Shown piece by piece: positions 56,918-64,000 of a stretch of 64,000 nt of DNA. Location of the stretch: assembly GCA_030323885.1 (NCBI GenBank), contig CM059188.1, positions 116,535,974 through 116,599,973 on the forward strand. Reading direction: 5' to 3'. The notes beneath the pieces are model-generated. The model had not been told where the DNA came from. It was given only the letters and a program-made list of their open reading frames with translations, and did not search any database. How positions within the stretch are numbered: the first letter of the stretch is position 1; every line of letters starts with the position of its first letter. A program made the position numbers and the translations under genes. Source of the stretch: Branchipolynoe longqiensis (lineage: Eukaryota; Annelida; Polychaeta; Phyllodocida; Polynoidae).

Positions 56918-57466
56918 GGGAGGTTCTCAGAAACTGTGTACCACATATTTGGTTTCCATGTTTCATTGTTAATGGTTAAGCTCCCTTTTTTTTCCTTCTT
57001 GAATGTAGTGAGTAAAATAGTTAATGTTCCCTCCCCGTACAAAGTATGTTAGCATGTATTTATCTATCCCACAAAATGTATCCAAAATAAGCTTCAATGA
57101 TGTTGTACTAAATTGAAAATTTGCATATGAACACCATGTATCTACCCAACTTTCTTTCTATAACTTTTTTCTTGAAAGCCATAATATTTTTGGCTTAACT
57201 GTAATCAATTAAATCTTGTTTGAATTTGTTATGGAAGTGTGCTAATATGATGTTATGGATGGATGCTACAATGGTTAATTTTTAGGTTTTTCTCAAGATC
57301 AAAATTAAAAAGTTAAAATTTGTATTTTTTTCAATGCTAACATATGCACATGTAAACCTTCATAGCAACATGGATTCTGCTATTTTTAATGTTTTCTGCT
57401 ATTTCTTAGAATGTTTTCACTTTTGGTTTCCATGTCACAAAAGTGGTACACAGTTTCTGAGAACCA
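56918..57466. mobile_element. MITE-F, 549 bp
   Basis: GGGAGGTTCTCAGAAACTGT to ACAGTTTCTGAGAACC. An inverted subterminal word TTTGGTTTCCATG also recurs. Shorter than the 974-bp copy, so the family has an internal length variant. Confidence 0.82.
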
Positions 57467-57600
57467 TGCTGCTATGCTACACCGAATAACACTGTCTATC
57501 TGTCTGCAGTCATGTAAAAAAAGAAATTAAAAACATGGATAAAGACCTGACACTTGTGACCATTCATGGCATATTAGCTTAGTGCCTTCTGTGACTTGTC

Positions 57601-57658
57601 TTTGTTTGTTTGTTTGAGGTTTTACGTCCTGGCAACATCTAAGGTCATATCAGGACAA
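57601..57658 (-). repeat. 58-bp SINE-1 3' end with 12-bp target duplication
   Basis: Only the extreme SINE-1 3' end. CTGTGACTTGTC lies at 57589-57600 and again at 57659-57670, so this short fragment is a complete insertion, not an eroded copy. Confidence 0.9.
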
Positions 57659-57670
57659 CTGTGACTTGTC

Positions 57671-58760
57671 AGTTTACAGATTTGTATATTATTTATTATT
57701 AGTATGAACGAGCACAGATTTCAGATATCCTGAAATCATATGCCACATTAAATCTAATAACACTAATCAAATATGCATAAAACTGCTGCTTGTGAATATA
57801 TAATAGAAAAGCAATTGCCAAGCATATCACCTGACTTAGTTGGAAGGAATCTAAGACACTTTTGTGGCAGACAACGAATTTAGTCCCGTGTATATCTCTG
57901 TGAAAATTTAGCAACTGCCCTGTGCTTACATAACTAACAGTTCCGTTCATCTGTGGGCTTAGCTTAATTCCTATTTACAGGAGAACATGTGATGTCCTAA
58001 TATAAATCTACCGCTGCACACTGAGAGAGACATGGCAAGCCTTCAAACCCCAAATGCACTACTAGCATATGCGGGGGGAAATTTCTTTAATTAAAAAAGA
58101 AATTAATTAGAGAAATACTTTAAATGTTTTTACTTTTGGGGGGGGGGGGAGGATTTATTTACCCTTTACCCTGCTCATAACAGGTAAGTGTGTTGACACT
58201 TGTTTTCGCCGATGGGGATATCAATCAATAGGATACAGCTATAATAGGCCTTGGACCTGTTAGCCGCTCTTAATTAATAGAAATGGAGACAGTTCTTCAG
58301 ATGTGGTGGATCATAGCAACTGTCACTGGCTCCAAGATGTCGAAGCAAAGGGCTGAGTATGGGTCAGATTAACCTGTTCATCTTATGACAATATTCTCTT
58401 GAGAAAAATATCTACTCATGCTCACATCCCGGGATCAGTCCTTTAAAGCAACCTGAAATATTACCGAATTCTGAGTAACTTCTCTTGTGTTCTCAGCGTG
58501 AATCTTGACGATGTCTTGGTTGAGAGAGTAACTGGCTATAATGATTTGCTTACTTTTCTTTTGTTAAACCGAAGATTAAGGTTTCAGCTTAACAAGATGG
58601 GAAGGAGACAGAACTGTTGCATAGAGTTGAACATGATTAAAGATTATACCTAGGATAGTTGGTCTATTGACAATTACGTTTGCTTCATTGTTGTTTAGAA
58701 ATGAAGTACGATGACGATTAGTGAAAATAGATATAATTTACCATGCATAACCTGAAGTGT
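57671..58760. other. No recognisable feature
   Basis: No gene or repeat recognised; a G run lies at about 58140-58150. Confidence 0.35.
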
Positions 58761-58761
58761 T

Positions 58762-58985
58762 TTGTTTGTTTGTTGTTTTACACCCTGGCAACATCTAAGG
58801 TCATATCAGGACGGGTACTGACTTGTGACAGTGCGCACTCATGGCGGCTTGATAGTGCTGCCCCACATGCACATCCAGACATACATGCATGTGTCATTGG
58901 TTTGACTCGGCTGGAGTTCGAACTCATGACCTTCCGCACAGGAAGACTGCACTCTACCGAATCGGCCACTGCGTCTAGTCAGGAT
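58762..58985 (-). repeat. SINE-1 with shortened body
   Basis: Reverse copy, tail and type I head present (GGAGTTCGAACTCATGACCT on the plus strand), with about 130 bp of mid-body replaced by ACATGCACATCCAGACATAC. Confidence 0.8.
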
Positions 58986-59202
58986 ATCTCTGCTTAGGCC
59001 CACTAGTATCGTGGCTCCACCTATAATCGGAAGAAAGAACTACGCAAAATGTCCCCTATTGACTGTGCCTCCGATGGCACGACACATATTATAGTAGCAC
59101 AACATTGCTTCAGGTGGAAATTTGTCCTTTGAAGCCGGGTGTAATGAAACCTGACGTTTTAATAATATCAAACCTGTACGAGGATACCTCCCGCAATGTG
59201 TT

Positions 59203-59571
59203 GCTACCTTGTCGTGGTGGGGAGGCTTGTGTGCTTCCGTGACCATGAGAGCTATACCGGCAGGGGCTAGCCCCCTGGCAGGTTTAATCAAGCCGGGCAG
59301 GACTCATGGTAGAGGACAGACTAAGAGCAGCAACTGGTCCTCCAGGTTGGGGGTTGGGCGTGGGGCCAACAACCCCACCCCGGAAAAAGAACAACCTTAC
59401 AGAATCACAAACAAAAAACTCAAGGCCCAGGACCGAGAAAACTGGAGAGCCCTTGTTTGTGGCCTATTCCCAAAGTTGGGCGGTAGGCGACACGTTCATC
59501 TATGACACGGCTGAGGTGTTTGTGTGGATGGGCGCTGACGCCTCAACGGGTGAAGAAGAAGAAGAATGAGG
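59203..59571 (+). mobile_element. Internally deleted RTE-type LINE derivative
   Basis: The 5' part resembles RTE leader sequence (GGTGGGGAGGCTTGTGTGCT to GGGGCCAACAACCCCACCCC). It is joined to the last codons of an RTE ORF2 (LKAQDRENWRALVCGLF) and a 3' end with a (GAA)n tail at 59552-59567. The whole central ORF is missing. The apparent frame with VFVWMGADAS looks gelsolin-like but lies in the 3' end and tail. Confidence 0.6.
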
Positions 59572-59759
59572 ATACCTGAATGCATATCACATATGGACTA
59601 GCTTAAAATAGCCTCACTTTTTTTTGTCTATTTTAAATACCATACATTGTCCACAATATATATTTTTTGTCTATAAACGATCAATTTTCAATGATTCCCA
59701 TGTTCTTATATCAGGAAAATAAATTATTTGATAAGTAGGCTTACACCACAAACTAATAA

Positions 59760-60622
59760 TAGGTACTCCAAACATAGCACTGCTTGCTGATTCTGACTGG
59801 CTATTGGGAAAAAATAGGAGACTTGCTCTCAGCACACTACCCCTCTTTGAATGTTGTCTGCTGCGAGTGAGTGCATCAGAGCTAAAAATAACTACTTTCA
59901 CAGTAAAGTAGAGATCACTAGCTTTAGTTTTGTATCCATTATGGCCGACTTCAGGTGGGAAAAAACTGAAAAATTGAGGTTTGAAAACTTTGGAACAATT
60001 GTAAAACATGATTTCACAAAATATTTTTCGTGAGAATATAATATTACATAGAAAAATTCTTTCTCTACAAATCTGTGTCAATTGTTAACCACCATTTAGC
60101 ACTCACTCTCAGCAATTTGGACTTAACTATAGAATGGATATGCTAATTAAAGAAATCAATTTAGATTTGTTAAATGTGGATATATCTTAAAGACAATGTA
60201 ATCACATTATAAATATTTGCATTCTGATCATTTTGATACAAAAATCAAGTCAACATCTCAAATAGAACCAGAGATATTAATTTTCTAAATATTTGATCAT
60301 GGACAGTTAGTGAAAATCACATGATTTGCCATGTTTTATGTAAAGTTGCTCAACAAATATTTATTTTCAAGGTCTGAAAAAAATTTATATTAGAATTTGT
60401 ACTAGAAATAATAAGTTAAAAGAATAAAGATGTGATTAAAATTTAATTTGCCTTCAGTAGGCAGCTTCAAACATCAGGATTGGGGATTCATGACAAATGT
60501 GTGTGAAATTAAGGGCAACAATTAAATATTAAAAGATTCATAATTCAGGGACTAATCAAACTGCTTTCCAACTGTACCATTTGCAAATTAACTTCATAAA
60601 AAGACAAGTTTGGAGTACCTAC
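59760..60622. mobile_element. MITE-G, 863 bp
   Basis: AGGTACTCCAAAC at the left is inverted as GTTTGGAGTACCT at the right (with one base of difference in the flanking bases). AT-rich, no transposase. A related right end occurs at 19150-19161. Confidence 0.6.
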
Positions 60623-60870
60623 TAATAAATAACATCGCTTACCGCAAAGCCTTTTTTTAAATTACAATAAATGTGCAATCTTGAACAAAGATAATTCGTG
60701 GACTAACACACTTTTTTTGCTTCCAACGAAAAAAAAGTTAATAATAAAAAAAAAATTAAATTTGTATTTCTTTTATAATTTTTTCTTTTTAAATAATAAT
60801 TTAAACGTACACAAATTACATGCCTTACATTTATATACGTCACTTCCTCTTCAGGAAAGATATGTGTCGC

Positions 60871-61044
60871 TCATATACGGTTTGCCGTGGCGGACTTGTG
60901 CATGTTGTCTTGCTCTAGTGTTGCCATGTAGGCGATAAGTTGGGTGAAGCCATCCCGAACTTGTTGGACATTGTTCTTGGAACACAGCTGCAAAACCCAC
61001 GGCCGGCTGCCACACACGTTGTTCAGGTCAAGGTCGGATAATAT
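60871..61044 (-). CDS. ARL15: ARL15 last exon (C-terminal part of the GTPase)
   Basis: ADP-ribosylation factor-like protein 15, a small GTP-binding protein of the ARF family. In the minus-strand sense the acceptor CAG is followed by ILSDLDLNNVCGSRPWVLQL, then CSKNNVQQVRDGFTQLI, ending at TGA (60871-60873). The pattern R-x-W-x-L-Q-x-C-S, then D-x-F-x-Q-L-I, matches the C-terminus of vertebrate ARL15, where this segment supplies the last strand and helix of the G domain. CSKNN stands where other GTPases have the SAK-type guanine contact. The exon starts in phase 0, consistent with the donor at 61671. Confidence 0.9.
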   Translation of the reverse strand: MLSDLDLNNVCGSRPWVLQLCSKNNVQQVRDGFTQLIAYMATLEQDNMHKSATANRI

Positions 61045-61147
61045 CTGAAAGCCACACTTCATTTTATCAGTCTATTTTCCAACAAAAATTATATTCCAGA
61101 ATTGTTATTATTCCAGAATTAACTGTCTTTTTCTTCTTCTTTTTGGC

Positions 61148-61155
<8 letters not shown>

Positions 61156-61184
<29 letters not shown>
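61156..61184. repeat. (AT)n microsatellite
   Basis: Simple TA repeat within the last ARL15 intron. Confidence 0.9.
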
Positions 61185-61185
<1 letters not shown>

Positions 61186-61310
61186 CTCCATACGAGCAAG
61201 ATAATTTCAAACCCTACAGATCAGTGCACCACCTACAAATGTATATTGACAATTATTCCAGAATGAACTGTTTATATTTATATTAGCTCCATGCGTTTAT
61301 GAATATCTAT

Positions 61311-61528
61311 AAAAGCTGCATAGTCCGATGGTTTTGAGTGTCTGTCATTTTCTGAGATATTAGGATGATCGTTATAATTTACCTTACTTTAGTTTGAAGT
61401 AACTTATTTTAAATGGCTAAGTTTTGAGATATTTGAAGTGCAAACATGTCAAATTAGTTTCGGCAAGCATGCCAAAACTCGGAGGCCATACGTTTCAGGA
61501 GTAACAGGTTCTATTAAATTCCCTTCTA
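61311..61528 (-). mobile_element. MITE-A, 5' two thirds, in an ARL15 intron
   Basis: AAAAGCTGCATAGTCCGATG through GGTTCTATTAAATTCCC, then lost where a SINE-1 begins. Landmark order reads forward on the plus strand, antisense to ARL15, so the MITE lies reverse relative to the gene. Confidence 0.78.
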
Positions 61529-61662
61529 TTTGTCGGCGACCTGGTCGTCCAATGGGGAAGCACTATAAAGTCGCCATGAGAGGCGGCCTCTCACAAGTCG
61601 GTACCCGTCCTGATATGACCTTAGATGTTGCTAAGACGTAAAACCATAACAAACAAACAAAT
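61529..61662 (+). repeat. SINE-1, 5'-truncated, beside the ARL15 splice donor
   Basis: Body from GCGACCTGGTCGTCCAATGG to an AACAAACAAACAA tail. The tail ends about 10 bp from the ARL15 donor (GT at 61670-61671 in the minus-strand sense). Confidence 0.82.
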
Positions 61663-61671
61663 CCCTCCCAC

Positions 61672-61876
61672 CTGCGTCCTTGTGTGCGCATCCGGCTTGT
61701 CTTGGCAGTTGGCCAGAATCAGACAGGGGCGTGACTTGAGCATGTCGTTCTTGAGCGCCTTGCTGAGCGCCAGTCGAGCGTCCGCCATGTGGCTTGTCGA
61801 CGATGCACTGTCGACGACAAAGATGACTGCCTGCGCACCCGGAAAGTATTTCTTCCAGAATTCTTGCAACCGTTTA
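61672..61876 (-). CDS. ARL15: ARL15 internal exon (mid G domain, NKxD-equivalent)
   Basis: In the minus-strand sense the exon follows AG (acceptor GGTAG just above 61876, with an alternative CCAG four bases earlier). It encodes KRLQEFWKKYFPGAQAVIFV, then VDSASSTSHMADARLALSKA and LKNDMLKSRPCLILANCQDK. This matches ARL15 closely: W-x-x-Y-Y/F, VIFV-x-DSASS, then LILAN-x-QDKP. The guanine-specificity motif is N-C-Q-D rather than N-K-x-D, in line with vertebrate ARL15, which has N-H-Q-D. The exon ends ACGCAG with donor GTGGGA. The upstream exons with the P-loop and switch 2 were not found between 61900 and 64000. Confidence 0.92.
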
Positions 61877-63160
61877 CTACCTGGCCAACAAGCACATCCA
61901 AAACAAAAATCACAACCTCATCATTTGTCCATTCTATACGCTATATGAATCTACACGCTATAGGAATCTTATACGCTATGGGAGTCATATCCATCTATAC
62001 CCTATAGAAATCCTATCTATAGTTCACTACTTGCATGGTTATTAGATCTGCTCTCAGTCTGATTTGAATTTTATTAAGTTCATAGACATAGTGAAGTTTT
62101 AATAGTTTAATCGAAAAATATGATCTTGTATATCATGTATAGGCTTCTGTAATATGTAGTCATGGCCGAATGATTTTCAAATGATTCGAAGCCAAAGTGT
62201 GATAGGTAAATGTATTAATAGACGAGATCGCCATTCCGACTGTACATGCCTGAAAACAAAGGCGTCCGGCCATTGAGTTTGCTGAAACGCGTAGGGCAAA
62301 ATTTTGATTTGATTCAAAATTTATGGATATACAGAACAATTTGGCACAAACATGGATTCATGCTTGCAATATAATAATATAATGATATAATGAATATATT
62401 TAAGACACAAATATAATTAAATAATCATTTGAAGCTAAGAAACATACAATTCCACACAAAACAATCAGTAACTTTACAGGTTAATGTTTACATCACAATT
62501 TTAAATTCTTGTTCTAAATATTAAAATGTCAAATGTGTCACAGAAACTTGTTTTAAAGAAATATATAACCAATGCCTGACTAACCCTACCCATTTCCTAG
62601 CTCTACAGATGTTATTAACCATACGATATAAATAGAAATATGAATAAAATAAGTAAAACTGACTCTGGCTAAAGTTCTAACACTAATCTGGGTGACCAGA
62701 TTTGTCTAGATCTAAATGCAGATGCCACAAGATGTGCTGATTAGATTGATGTAAATGCAAATCTGGATAAAAGATTAAGATCGTAATTTATTATATATAT
62801 TTTTTTAGTTGGTATTTTATGTCTCAAACAAGAGCTGAGATGAGCTGAAACTAGCACATTTCATAGCTGCACCCAGTAGCATGTGCCAAGTGCTTCTCGC
62901 GGGTTTGTCTTCCACACATCCCACAATGCACCGCGCCGCTGGAATGACAAACTAGTCTATTACATCTACTCACAAAGACTATAATGCTGCCTATAATTAT
63001 GTACATTTGTAACACATTGCACGTGTCATTCGGTCGAACAGAAAGCATCCCTGTATCAAAGTACTATAGCTGCAAGATTGATTTATACCAAATATAGTTG
63101 CAAGTGGACTACTCCCGATACCTGCAGCATATTCACGAAAAGAAAGGGGGGAATTAAATG
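61877..63160. other. No recognisable feature
   Basis: Presumed ARL15 intron. AT-rich, with short tandem 'tacgctata' words at about 61935-62010. No exon recognised on either strand. Confidence 0.35.
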
Positions 63161-63161
63161 C

Positions 63162-63278
63162 AGCATATTTTTCTTTTGAGTGACAGATACAAATCCATGG
63201 AACAGTCTTCCAGAGCAAGTGGTTAAAGCACCAACGGTAGAAGCATTTGGGAGAAGGCTGGATAGACATTGGAGATGA
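63162..63278 (+). pseudogene. CR1/L2-type LINE ORF2 C-terminal relic
   Basis: From 63180 the plus strand reads VTDTNPWNSLPEQVVKAPTV and then a GRRLDRHWR end before TGA at 63276-63278. This is the conserved C-terminus of CR1/L2-type reverse transcriptases (pattern WNSLP, then F-x-x-R-L-D-x-x-W). The codon just before, where an Arg is usual, is TGA, consistent with a C-to-T mutation. Only about 40 codons are recognisable. Confidence 0.7.
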
Positions 63279-63772
63279 CACCCACAATTATATGAGTTCA
63301 ATGCTCCGTTCACCTCCATATCAGCATATGTGTTGTATCGGGTATGTTTATTATGGTCGGATTCGGAATAAAGGACTTCCTGTATGGCTACCACCTGAGA
63401 CTCACACACTCATTATCTTACATAGTGACAGCGGTAAACTATGAAGCTCTCACAGGCTAAGTACCACTCATTTATGTAGAAAGCATGTGGGTTTGTTTAC
63501 TCTACACACAGTATATCTATGGGACCCACTGACTCTGTAGAATTCTGAATTAACCCAAGGAGACTCAGGAAGGAAGGATATTTAGATTTGGCACTCAATT
63601 GCTCTATAAACTCTGACTATGTACATAGAACAGCTACAGTGCAGTGTGTGATAATGGCACCATAGTGACTCTGTCTCTGCTGCCAGTGCCAATGCCACTG
63701 TCTGGGCAACATTGTGCCCAGTGTGAATCAGCGTTGTGTATATCTTCACTCAAGTAACTCATCAAACTAGAC

Positions 63773-64000
63773 ATGGCAATTGCATTAACCAATTATCCTG
63801 CATTTGAGGAAAAAGAAGGCCCATCCTTAGCTACTGGGTGGGAAGACTGGATAGAGGGACTAGACTCTATGCTAGCAGCAATGACAATTACGGACAATAA
63901 AGAGAAGTTTGTGAAGCTGTACCACTATTTAGGCCCTACCAGAAAGGTTCTGAAGAAATTAGAACTGAATGGAATTGTCGATCAGGATTACACTGTTGCT
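63773..64000 (+). CDS. Ty3/gypsy-like gag, 5' end (runs off the window)
   Basis: Open from ATG at 63773 to the last base, 76 codons with no stop. It begins MAIALTNYPAFEEKEGPSLA and contains WEDWIEGLDSMLAAM, a pattern typical of N-terminal gag domains of animal Ty3-type retrotransposons (W-x-x-W, then F-x-x-L/M). KLYHYLGPTRKVL follows. It cannot be seen whether the element is intact. Upstream sequence should contain a 5' LTR, but I could not define its ends or a primer-binding site. Confidence 0.6.
   Translation, partial: MAIALTNYPAFEEKEGPSLATGWEDWIEGLDSMLAAMTITDNKEKFVKLYHYLGPTRKVLKKLELNGIVDQDYTVA

Noticed and set aside
59461..59569. Gelsolin/villin-like fragment (VFVWMGADAS)
   Set aside because: The similarity is short. 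It lies in the 3' end and (GAA)n tail of an RTE-type derivative, directly after an RTE ORF2 C-terminus, with no splice sites placing it in a gene.

Overview
This is a gene-poor, repeat-saturated animal (metazoan) nuclear window. I infer a marine mollusc, probably a gastropod. It has split genes with GT-AG introns up to 17 kb and dense tRNA-derived SINEs. One SINE family (SINE-3 here) has a body and tail I recognise from many mollusc genomes. Species cannot be fixed from sequence alone. Family labels (SINE-1 to SINE-4, MITE-A to MITE-G, LINE-B, ATG-repeat) are mine.

Two host genes are supported. The first is an inositol polyphosphate multikinase (IPMK) gene on the + strand. Its exons lie at 6534-7220, 24345-24517, 37716-37800 and 39273-39856. 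All junctions keep frame, and the stop is at 39854-39856. The first exon was not found and is probably upstream of the window. The second is ARL15, an ARF-like small GTPase gene on the - strand. Its last two exons are at 61672-61876 and 60871-61044. Its 5' exons (P-loop, switch regions) lie beyond the right edge or were not recognised.

Nearly everything else is mobile or tandem DNA. Positions 1-6500 hold SINE-1 copies and three tandem arrays, including a 59/66-bp alternating array. The 17-kb IPMK intron (7221-24344) holds MITEs, four SINE families, LINE 3' ends and a 14-bp minisatellite. The 13-kb intron (24518-37715) holds a nested structure: an RTE-type LINE inside a pogo/Tigger-like element, inside MITE-A, which also carries a SINE-2. 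The last IPMK intron is mostly a 15-bp minisatellite running up to the splice acceptor. A 1.53-kb foldback element follows the gene at 40349-41880. Positions 44.8-49.3 kb carry remains of two tyrosine-recombinase-class (DIRS-like) retrotransposons. The right edge has a LINE C-terminal relic and the start of a Ty3-like gag.

The repeats show how they were made. Several SINE insertions have clean 8-12 bp target duplications. Two are only about 60 bp long. One roughly 190-bp core module recurs inside three elements whose termini are unrelated. Repeat boundaries were read by eye and may be off by a few bases to a few tens of bases.
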